A stretch of DNA of 64,000 bases, taken from contig NVVV01000007.1 in the NCBI GenBank assembly GCA_002733495.1, forward strand, positions 20,744 to 84,743, read 5' to 3'. Source of the DNA: Robiginitomaculum sp. (GTDB lineage Bacteria; Pseudomonadota; Alphaproteobacteria; Caulobacterales; Maricaulaceae). Shown in pieces: positions 38,028 through 45,444 of the stretch (the first letter of the stretch is position 1; every line of letters begins with the position of its first letter). Position numbers and translations under genes: made by a program. The notes beneath the pieces were generated by a model that saw only the letters and a list, made by a program, of their open reading frames with translations, searched no databases and was not told the origin of the DNA.

Positions 38028-39641
38028 ATGCGCGTAGCTGATCAACGCAACCGTTTTATCGCTTTTGCCTTTGCAAGCGCTGACTTGCTGATGGAGGTTG
38101 ACGATCATGCTATAATTACGTTTGCACTTGGTGCTGCTCATCCACTTGGAATAAAAAATATTGATAGCCTGACAGGGACATCTATCATGGATTTGATTGC
38201 TCCGTGTGACGCGGGACTGATCCATCACATGATCGCTACAGTTGCTACGGGGCAGCGCTTTGGCCCCATGTGTATTGGGTGCGCAATAGAGGACGGCCCT
38301 GAACAAATCATGCTCAGTGGTTGCCGGTTTCCGGGCTATGAAAGCGTGATCTGCTTTACCCTGTCTTATGAGGTCAGCAGCGGCCCCGCCGTCGCCACTG
38401 TGGAGCGTGACAATCATACGGGATTGATTGAATCCGGAAAATTCGAGGATGTGGCGCTAGAGGCGATACAAAACGCCAAGAAGGCCGGGCAGGATATCAA
38501 GCTCAGCCTTTTCTCTCTTGATGGGCAGGAGGCGTTTGCATCCCGAGTGGACAGCGATTCGGCAGAGGCATTTCTTGGTCAGGCCGGCGCAATTTTACGG
38601 GCAAAATCATACGGAGATGCCGCTGGACTTCAGGGTGATGGCAAGTACGCTATACTGCATACCACCGATGTTGAACCGAACAGCATTACAGAGCAATTGA
38701 GCGATGCGTCCAGGGCGCTGGATCCCAAAAATGAAGGCCTGTACGTTGAAAGTGGCTCTATTGAAATAAAGTCAGACATGAGCGCCAAGGATGCCGCCAG
38801 TGCGCTGGCGTTTGCTTTAAAGCAATTTGCAGCTGATGACAGTGTGTTGAAGGCTGAAGGGTTAAGCCAGTCTCTGGAGACCCTGATGAAGGAAACCGGT
38901 ACCAAAATGTCCAGTTTTCGCTCGGCGATTTCAAAGGACAAGCTTGGGTTTATGCAACAACCGATTATCGATCTGAAAACCAAAGCCTTGCACCATTATG
39001 AAGTGCTCGTGCGCTTTGAAGAAAACCGTTCGCCATTTCAGATGATCCGCTTTGCCGAGGAAACCGGCCTGATCATGGAGCTGGACGAAATTATACTGAA
39101 GCAAGCCATTGGCTATCTTTCGCATGCGGATACAGATCCTGATGTCAGGCTGGCCGTCAACGTGTCTGGACGATCTCTATCCTCGCCAAAATTTATTTCT
39201 AACCTCTACTGCGCGATGACAAGTTTGCACTTCCCGCGATCAAATCTGATGCTGGAAATAACAGAATCTTCCATTATTGAGGATCTGGATCAGGCCGATC
39301 GTGTCATCCAAAAAATTAGAAAACTCGGGCACCAGGTGTGTCTTGATGACTTTGGAGCGGGCGCGGCATCTTTTCAGTATATGCGTGCCCTGACGGTGGA
39401 TTTTATAAAAATTGACGGAGCCTATGTGCGCACCGCTTTGAAGCGTCAGCGCGAAGCCATGCTCTTGAAAGCCATGGCAGGGCTGGCACACGATCTTAAC
39501 ATTGGCACTATTGCAGAAAGTATTGAGACCGAAGAGCAAAGCGCCATGTTACTGAAGTTGGGGATTGATCAGGGCCAGGGGTATTTGTTTGGCCGTCCGC
39601 AGACGCTGCACATGGTGCAGAAGAGCGGACAAGCAGCTTAA
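38028..39641 (+). CDS. Cyclic di-GMP phosphodiesterase (PAS-like, degenerate GGDEF, EAL)
   Basis: 537 residues. The N-terminal about 120 residues look PAS-like. The middle (AGAILRAKSYGDAAGLQGDGKYAILHTTD) resembles a GGDEF domain whose signature has decayed, so it should not make c-di-GMP. The C-terminal EAL domain carries HYEVLVRF (EVL in place of EAL), NVSGRSL, LEITES, DDFGAGAASFQYM, DFIKIDGAYV, AESIETEEQ and GQGYLFGRP. The Glu, Asn, Asp-Asp, Lys and Glu residues needed for hydrolysis are present, so c-di-GMP hydrolysis is likely. It is followed by a response regulator 9 bases later. Confidence 0.85.
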   Translation: MRVADQRNRFIAFAFASADLLMEVDDHAIITFALGAAHPLGIKNIDSLTGTSIMDLIAPCDAGLIHHMIATVATGQRFGPMCIGCAIEDGPEQIMLSGCRFPGYESVICFTLSYEVSSGPAVATVERDNHTGLIESGKFEDVALEAIQNAKKAGQDIKLSLFSLDGQEAFASRVDSDSAEAFLGQAGAILRAKSYGDAAGLQGDGKYAILHTTDVEPNSITEQLSDASRALDPKNEGLYVESGSIEIKSDMSAKDAASALAFALKQFAADDSVLKAEGLSQSLETLMKETGTKMSSFRSAISKDKLGFMQQPIIDLKTKALHHYEVLVRFEENRSPFQMIRFAEETGLIMELDEIILKQAIGYLSHADTDPDVRLAVNVSGRSLSSPKFISNLYCAMTSLHFPRSNLMLEITESSIIEDLDQADRVIQKIRKLGHQVCLDDFGAGAASFQYMRALTVDFIKIDGAYVRTALKRQREAMLLKAMAGLAHDLNIGTIAESIETEEQSAMLLKLGIDQGQGYLFGRPQTLHMVQKSGQAA

Positions 39642-39650
39642 GAGAGTGAT

Positions 39651-40208
39651 ATGAGCGCTAAACTTGAAAAAGTGAGTGTCCTCATCATTGATGACAATAC
39701 CCACATGATCCACATCGTGAAAACGATTTTGCGTGGGTTTGGTATAAAGAGCTTTTTTGAAGCAACAGACGCTGCCGAGGCGTTTGATGTTGTACGATCC
39801 GATGGACCGGATGTCATCATTGTCGACTACCAGATGGACCTGCTTGACGGAGCAGATTTCGCCCGGCTGGTCCGTACTGGCGATGATATCAGCAATCCTT
39901 ATGTGCCGATCATCATGCTTAGCGCTCATTCAGAAAGGAAACGCGTTATTGCAGCAAGAGAGGCTGGCATTACGGAATTTTGTTGCAAGCCGGTGACCGC
40001 AGAAGACCTCTATAAAAAATTCTGTGCAATCATTAATTCACCGCGCCAATTTGTAAAAACCTCAAGTTATTTTGGGCCTGACCGCCGTCGGCATTCGGAT
40101 GAAGCTTACAAAGGCCCGTTTCGCCGTAAAACCGACGAGGGTCGTGAAAGCGTTGACGGGTATGTCAATGAAGAAAACCAGGCTATAAAAACAGTGGATT
40201 TCACATAA
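39651..40208 (+). CDS. Single-domain response regulator with C-terminal tail
   Basis: 185 residues. CheY-like receiver: VSVLIIDDNTHMIHIVKTILRG, Asp in DVIIVDYQMDLLDG, SAHSERK, Lys in FCCKPVTAEDLY. There is no DNA-binding domain; instead a basic tail of about 55 residues with YFGPDRRRHSDEAYKGPFRR, a motif seen after receiver domains in many alphaproteobacteria. It is immediately downstream of the EAL gene and could control its activity or act in a phosphorelay with the PleC-like kinase next to it. Confidence 0.85.
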   Translation: MSAKLEKVSVLIIDDNTHMIHIVKTILRGFGIKSFFEATDAAEAFDVVRSDGPDVIIVDYQMDLLDGADFARLVRTGDDISNPYVPIIMLSAHSERKRVIAAREAGITEFCCKPVTAEDLYKKFCAIINSPRQFVKTSSYFGPDRRRHSDEAYKGPFRRKTDEGRESVDGYVNEENQAIKTVDFT

Positions 40209-40331
40209 ACTCGCGAGTGAATTTACCTCTTTTCTCCCTAATGCTCTTCGTCCGTTAACTCTTTTTATCTCGACAGCGTTGACTCTGACAGATTATCTTC
40301 TCCTGAGAAGCGAATCACCAAAGGGCGGGTT

Positions 40332-43013
40332 ATGGCCAAGCCATACACAAATGCCAATATGGCACCGACATTAAGGCACCACCCGCGTGGGGGTGGTGGC
40401 AATGGTACTGTGAAGGCTTCATTGGGTAAGCATGCCAAAGCCGCAAGGCACAAGAGCAACAGCTTCTTCGACCCAGAGGATACTTTACCGAATACGGGGG
40501 CAGAGGCGCGACTGGCCATAGGGATCGTCGTCTTCTTTGTGATTGCCTTTATTCTGGTTGTTGGCATGAAGTTGTTGCAGGAGCGCCGCGATGCTTTAGC
40601 TGACGCCGTGCTTACACAGGCATTCTCAGCAACGACAATGGCTGAACAGTTACGCACTCGTCTAACAGATATAAAAAGCTATACAGAGGCAGCAGCTTTA
40701 TCATTTTCTGGCGTTAATATCCGTCAGAGGCGTGCGCTTAGTGATGATTTACTGACTCGGTTGGCAGACCGACCCGCTGTGAAGGGGGCGGTGTTTTTCG
40801 CAGCCTCTGGCGACGTTCTGAAGCTTAAGGGGGCTGTCATGAGCCCGAAAATTCTGTGGGCTGATTTGCCATCATGGGCGAAGACAGAGAAGAACGCTGG
40901 CCTATGGGTGCGCCATGCAGATGGTGTACCGCAAATTTATGTTCTGGCCCCTGTTGGCAAAGGGAAAACCATGGGCGTGCTCGCCGTTCCCATATCCGCT
41001 ATTACTTTGATGCCCTCCAGCCAAGAGGGCCAGGTTCAAAGCCTTCTGGTTGACCGACAAGGGAGGGTGATTGCCTCCAGCGCAACGATGCTTTCGTCTG
41101 TGCTTTTGGCAAGGGTAAAAGAGGAAACGCGAAGCGCTATGCGCGATAGTACCCAACGCGTTATCAGCGGGTTTGAATTAAGGAGTGCCGATGATACACG
41201 CCTGGTTGTCGGGGCCTCCAGCGTGTATGGTGGCATGTTCACTGCCTATCGGATAAAGCCGTTGAATCTTAACAATGCTGCATGGAAGCGCACCCTGACA
41301 TTCTTTGTCCTGATGACGGTTGCACCCTTGCTGGTTGCAACCGTGTTGTGCGTCATTTTACTTGTCCAGATGGATACGCTGAAAGTCGCCAGGCAAGCCT
41401 TGGCAGATAGTGAAAAGCGTTTTCGCCTTGCCATTGAAGGGGCAAATACCGGGGTTTGGGATTGGGACCTGGATTCAGACCAGGTGCTGGTCACCGATTC
41501 TCTGGCCCGTATTTTCAAATGGCCAAAAGGCAAGATTGTGCCGGTTTCCGAATTTATGAAGCAGGTGCATGTGGAAGATCGGCAAAAACTGTTGAAGGCC
41601 ATGAAAAACGCACTTGAAACCGGCGAGGTGGATGTCGAATTTCGTGCGTCTCATTTGGCCATATGGCTGCATGCGCGTGGTCGCCCGTGGCGCTCGGGCG
41701 GGTCGGTTTCCTCTGCCCGCGTGGTGGGCGTTGCCATTGATGTAACCAGTCAAAAGGGAGCGCAGGCACAATTAAATGCCGCTGAGATAAGACTGCGTGC
41801 GGCTCTGGAATCCATGTCAGAATCTTTTGCCGTGTGGGATGTTAAGCGTTGTCTGGTGATGAGTAACAGTAAATTTGGCGATTTTTTTAAGATTGATGCG
41901 GCGCTTTTGCGGACCAATACCTCTTATGATGTACTTGAGCAGGCGGCGGACAAGGCCATTAAATCGGTCCATGAAGGGGCTGGGGAAAATGCGATTGAGC
42001 TGGAACTGGAAGATGGCCGGTGGATTCACCTTTCCGAACGGGCAACCCGTGATGGCGGGCTTGTCAGCATCGGTACAGATATTACGGCCTTAAAAGAGCA
42101 GGAAAAGCTGCTTTTGCGTAAAGAGAAAGACCTGCGGGAAAGTGTTGAAGACCTTGAATTAAGCAAAAAACGAATTTCAGAACTTGCCGAAAGCTATCAG
42201 CAGGAAAAAATACGCGCCATTGAGGCCAATCGCTCGAAGAGCGAGTTTCTGGCCAATATGTCTCATGAATTACGCACGCCTCTAAATGCCATTAACGGCT
42301 TTTCAGAGATTATGCAGAAGGAAATGTATGGGCCTCTTGGTGATCCGCGATACGTCGAATATGTCAGTGATATTTTGAGCAGTGGACAGCATTTGCTGAA
42401 TCTCATTAATGATATTCTGGATATGTCAAAGATCGAGGCGGGCAAATTGTCCTTGCAGACAGAGTTTCTTCACCTAGATGAGCTGATAGAACAATGCGTC
42501 CGTATTGTACGGGGCCGCGCGGTGGAAAGTAGCTTGAATCTGGAAACAGAAATAGGCGATCTACCTGAGATTGAGGCCGATCCTCGCGCAGTCAAACAGG
42601 TCTTGATTAATCTGGCCTCCAACGGCATCAAATTTACCCCCGAAGGCGGGACCGTAACTATAAAAGCCTGCGAAGAGCGCGGCGGCGTGCGTATTGACGT
42701 TATTGATACGGGCATTGGCATTCCAGAAGAGCATCTGCCCCTGATCTGCAAACCCTTTGTGCAGGTTGAGAATCAGCACTCCAAGTCACACAAGGGCTCA
42801 GGCCTCGGGCTGGCGCTGTCTCAATCACTGGTGCATTTGCATGGGGGAGAATTTATCTTGAGCAGCGAGCTGGGTGTGGGCACCACAGTAACCGTCTGGT
42901 TGCCACCCAAGCCTGAAAAAGTCGATGCTGATGCTTCCTCAATCTGGTCAGTGAGGGACGAGACTACCCCATCAGGCGATAAAAAACACAACATTGATGT
43001 TAGTGCAGCCTGA
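40332..43013 (+). CDS. PleC/DivJ-like hybrid-less sensor histidine kinase with PAS domains
   Basis: 893 residues. A basic N-terminal tail is followed by TM1 (about 55-77, LAIGIVVFFVIAFILVVGMKLL), an extracytoplasmic sensor region and TM2 (about 318-344, LTFFVLMTVAPLLVATVLCVILLV). Two PAS-like segments follow (RFRLAIEGANTGVWDWDL; RAALESMSESFAVWD), then a coiled coil. HisKA has KSEFLANMSHELRTPLNAING, and HATPase has NLASNGIKFTPEGG and DTGIGIPEE...GSGLGLALSQSL. There is no receiver domain. The H-box context, with MYGPLGDPRYVEYVSDIL, resembles the PleC/DivJ cell-cycle class. It could phosphorylate the response regulator at 39651. Confidence 0.85.
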   Translation: MAKPYTNANMAPTLRHHPRGGGGNGTVKASLGKHAKAARHKSNSFFDPEDTLPNTGAEARLAIGIVVFFVIAFILVVGMKLLQERRDALADAVLTQAFSATTMAEQLRTRLTDIKSYTEAAALSFSGVNIRQRRALSDDLLTRLADRPAVKGAVFFAASGDVLKLKGAVMSPKILWADLPSWAKTEKNAGLWVRHADGVPQIYVLAPVGKGKTMGVLAVPISAITLMPSSQEGQVQSLLVDRQGRVIASSATMLSSVLLARVKEETRSAMRDSTQRVISGFELRSADDTRLVVGASSVYGGMFTAYRIKPLNLNNAAWKRTLTFFVLMTVAPLLVATVLCVILLVQMDTLKVARQALADSEKRFRLAIEGANTGVWDWDLDSDQVLVTDSLARIFKWPKGKIVPVSEFMKQVHVEDRQKLLKAMKNALETGEVDVEFRASHLAIWLHARGRPWRSGGSVSSARVVGVAIDVTSQKGAQAQLNAAEIRLRAALESMSESFAVWDVKRCLVMSNSKFGDFFKIDAALLRTNTSYDVLEQAADKAIKSVHEGAGENAIELELEDGRWIHLSERATRDGGLVSIGTDITALKEQEKLLLRKEKDLRESVEDLELSKKRISELAESYQQEKIRAIEANRSKSEFLANMSHELRTPLNAINGFSEIMQKEMYGPLGDPRYVEYVSDILSSGQHLLNLINDILDMSKIEAGKLSLQTEFLHLDELIEQCVRIVRGRAVESSLNLETEIGDLPEIEADPRAVKQVLINLASNGIKFTPEGGTVTIKACEERGGVRIDVIDTGIGIPEEHLPLICKPFVQVENQHSKSHKGSGLGLALSQSLVHLHGGEFILSSELGVGTTVTVWLPPKPEKVDADASSIWSVRDETTPSGDKKHNIDVSAA

Positions 43014-43022
43014 TCTGCCGGC

Positions 43023-43559
43023 TTAATTTTTGCCGTTCTGGCCGCGTGCATTTTCATGCCGTTTGTTTCTATTGCCCGGGGGCTGTCTGCGGCTAGCCGC
43101 CCTAATAATGCGCCGACGTGTTTGCGGGTCCAAATCTTGCACGACTGTTAATATGATGGACTGGCCAAGGGCTTGGGCCTCTATCTCCAGTTCGCGCAGG
43201 TGATCAAAGCCAGCTTGAATTTTTGCCTTGTCCAATGTGTCAGCCATCAATAATGTGGCGATTCTCCTATTGGTCTTATGAATGTTCTGGAATATTTTTT
43301 TATGTTCCGGTGCGGCACGCCTTAAAACCCGAATGGCTTTTTGCCTCTCGTGTTTGGGCAGGGCCCGCACAAAGCGTTTGGGATCAAAACTGAACTGTTG
43401 CTGCGTGGGGGGCGTGCGGGTCATTTGCGGGACAGACAGGGAATGACGAAGCCCGGCAACAACATAGCCGCCAATGGCTCCCAAAATCAAAATGTTTATG
43501 GCGAGTGAGGCCAGTAAAGCCGTGCCAAGCGCCGTTCTGGAAAGGGCCATTTTATGCAT
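43023..43559 (-). CDS. Periplasmic metal-sensor/CpxP-like protein
   Basis: 178 residues from the ATG at 43559 (or a Met three codons later); the open frame runs to 43592. One N-terminal TM helix (TALGTALLASLAINILILGAIGG) anchors a helical periplasmic domain: RFVRALPKHERQKAIRVLRRAAPEHKKIFQNIHKTNRRIATLLMADTLDKAKIQAGFDHLRELEIEAQALGQS. This is the pattern of CnrX/Spy/CpxP-type sensors. It overlaps the upstream gene, and the triad sigma factor, one-TM protein, sensor suggests a CnrYXH-like arrangement. Confidence 0.7.
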   Translation of the reverse strand: MHKMALSRTALGTALLASLAINILILGAIGGYVVAGLRHSLSVPQMTRTPPTQQQFSFDPKRFVRALPKHERQKAIRVLRRAAPEHKKIFQNIHKTNRRIATLLMADTLDKAKIQAGFDHLRELEIEAQALGQSIILTVVQDLDPQTRRRIIRAASRRQPPGNRNKRHENARGQNGKN

Positions 43560-44040
43560 CCTCCGCAAAGAAATTTTCATTCTGTACCCCAAAGGCCGGG
43601 CTCATAATCTCTGCGACGCTGGGGCCATCCAGGGTATAGGTTCGTCCAGAATACCCACCAATAAACCCAAAGACCATGATAAGTGCCAGGGCCACGCCCC
43701 AGGCAAGCTGGGTATTTTGGGCAGGTAATAAGGCTTCGATAAATGCCTGTGTACGAAGCCGGTAACCCGGGGCGTTTTTTTGAATGTCCGTAGTCTGGAA
43801 TGTGTGTAAAATCTGCTCCCCCAGATGGTGCGAAGGGCGTTGACGCGGCGCATGGTCAAGAGCCTTGTCCAGCCAGTTTTCAGCGCCAAGAATGCGTATT
43901 GCATCCTTTGGGTGTTGCACCTGAAAGGCCTCTGCCTCTTCGCGGACATCCTCGGGCCAGCGTTTGAAAACGCCGCCATAAATGCGGGACATCTGTTCAA
44001 AAGTTTCTTGAGACATGGGATTGCTCATTATCTTACTCAC
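43552..44040 (-). CDS. Probable membrane anti-sigma factor
   Basis: 162 residues with one TM helix near 115-138 (AWGVALALIMVFGFIGGY). The N-terminal about 85 residues are hydrophilic and helical (FEQMSRIYGGVFKRWPEDVREEAEAFQ). It overlaps the ECF sigma factor gene by four bases. Order and topology match an anti-sigma protein whose cytosolic part holds the sigma factor; no family signature such as a zinc HxxxCxxC is present, so this rests on context. Confidence 0.6.
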   Translation of the reverse strand: MSKIMSNPMSQETFEQMSRIYGGVFKRWPEDVREEAEAFQVQHPKDAIRILGAENWLDKALDHAPRQRPSHHLGEQILHTFQTTDIQKNAPGYRLRTQAFIEALLPAQNTQLAWGVALALIMVFGFIGGYSGRTYTLDGPSVAEIMSPAFGVQNENFFAEDA

Positions 44041-44630
44041 CTTTCCAACAGGATTGGGGCAAACTCTGCCATGTGCTTGCGTAGGCCTCTGCGGCCACGG
44101 GCCAGCAAGGATTCAAGGGCTTCCACACTGATCTGCAAGGTATGGGCGGCCTCGGTATTACTCATGTCTTGTAAATGGCACAGGCTCAGGGCGGCCCGCT
44201 GGCGGGGCGGCAATTGCATCATGGCCGTTTCTACCTGCTCGCTCAATTGCGCGTCCATAATCGACTGATCGGGGCCGGGGCTGTCCTCGTCCGCACGTTC
44301 GGGCATCTGGTCCGTATAAATTTCGCGGCGGCGGCGCAACCGATCATAGCACAAATTAATGGCGACCCGGTGCATCCAGGTTTCAAACTTGGCTTTGCCG
44401 GGTTGCCAGCGCCCGGCATTCTGCCAGACTTTCATGAACACCTCCTGAGCCACATCTTCTGCCTCACTAGCATCGCCAAGCATATGGCGGGCAAGGGCGA
44501 CCATTTTTGATAAATGGCGGCGCACAATCTCTGCTGCGGCCACCTGGTCGCCTTGCCCTATGCGGTGCACCAGGGCTGTGTCCGGGTCTTCAATGGCCCG
44601 GGTATTGGTTTGCCTGGCACGTTCGTGCAT
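44037..44630 (-). CDS. ECF RNA polymerase sigma factor
   Basis: 197 residues. Region 2 is visible as HLSKMVALARHMLGDASEAEDVAQEVFMKVWQNAGRWQPGKAKFETWMHRVAINLCYDRLRRRR, and region 4 as AMMQLPPRQRAALSLCHLQDMSNTEAAHTLQISVEALESLLARGRRGLRKHM. Size and motifs fit ECF sigma factors. It lies first in a three-gene minus-strand set with the probable anti-sigma and the sensor-like protein, which suggests signal-controlled release. Confidence 0.92.
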   Translation of the reverse strand: MHERARQTNTRAIEDPDTALVHRIGQGDQVAAAEIVRRHLSKMVALARHMLGDASEAEDVAQEVFMKVWQNAGRWQPGKAKFETWMHRVAINLCYDRLRRRREIYTDQMPERADEDSPGPDQSIMDAQLSEQVETAMMQLPPRQRAALSLCHLQDMSNTEAAHTLQISVEALESLLARGRRGLRKHMAEFAPILLER

Positions 44631-44684
44631 TTATGCTCCTGCCACTTTGGCAATCAGATCATTATGCCATGAGTCTAAGCTGAC

Positions 44685-45374
44685 CTAGTGTCTGCCGTGC
44701 ATTGCTTTTCCAGGTTTAGGGGCCTTTTCCATTTCCTCGCGGGTGATTTTGCCATCCTTGTTTTGGTCAAGACGGGCGAAAAAAGGTGGCTCGGCTTTGA
44801 TAAACTCATCACGCGAAATGCGGCCATCATTATCCGCATCAAGGGCCGCGATATGGTTGTTCATTTTGCCCTGGCGCCGTTCATGGCGCTGTTTCTTGTC
44901 CGCAGACGTCAGGAAGCCATCACTATTGGTATCCATTTGCGCAAAAACCGTGCGTATGGATTTCTTATGCTCTTTTGGCGTTATTGTGCCATCGCCATTG
45001 CTGTCCATTTTTTCGAACATGGGCGCAGGCCTTGCCTCAAATTCTGCCAAAGAGATTTTACCATCCTTGTCTGTATCCAGTGCCAGGCGGCGATCGGCAT
45101 GGCGCTCGGCTTTGCGCATTTTCATCTTTTCGCGATGCTTATAGCGGCTAAGGTGCTGTTCAGCCTTTTCCAGAAAAGCATCATCATTGCGGTCCATCTT
45201 GTCGAACACTTTGGCGCGATGCGCGCGGGCTTCATCCTGCGTCACAACACCATCGCTATTGGTATCCATTTTCTCAAACATGGCTTCGGGGCCACGGCGA
45301 TGATCTGGACTGGCAAGGGCCATAGTGCTGCCAAAAGCGGTCACGGCCAATGTTGTCATAAATAAGCGTTTCAT
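44685..45374 (-). CDS. Exported seven-EF-hand calcium-binding protein
   Basis: 229 residues with signal peptide MKRLFMTTLAVTAFGSTMALA. Seven EF-hand loops: DTNSDGVVTQDE, DRNDDAFLEKAE (variant), DTDKDGKISLAE, DSNGDGTITPKE, DTNSDGFLTSAD, DADNDGRISRDE and DQNKDGKITREE. Five or six of them keep the classic Ca2+ ligands. The linkers are very basic and His-rich (HREKMKMRKAERHADRR), and the protein ends GRH. It lies 54 bases from the ECF set, transcribed in the same direction, and may be periplasmic or surface calcium binding. Confidence 0.85.
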   Translation of the reverse strand: MKRLFMTTLAVTAFGSTMALASPDHRRGPEAMFEKMDTNSDGVVTQDEARAHRAKVFDKMDRNDDAFLEKAEQHLSRYKHREKMKMRKAERHADRRLALDTDKDGKISLAEFEARPAPMFEKMDSNGDGTITPKEHKKSIRTVFAQMDTNSDGFLTSADKKQRHERRQGKMNNHIAALDADNDGRISRDEFIKAEPPFFARLDQNKDGKITREEMEKAPKPGKAMHGRH

Positions 45375-45444
45375 TGTCTGTTCCTTTGTTGCGCCATACC
45401 CAGCACCAGATCAAACGCAAAGCGCATGCAAAGCAGTCGCCCGC

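Noticed and set aside
44688-45365. Long reading frame antisense to the EF-hand gene
   Set aside because: It mirrors the repeated EF-hand codons, lacks a supporting RBS and shows no family pattern; the minus-strand frame has a signal peptide and seven calcium loops.
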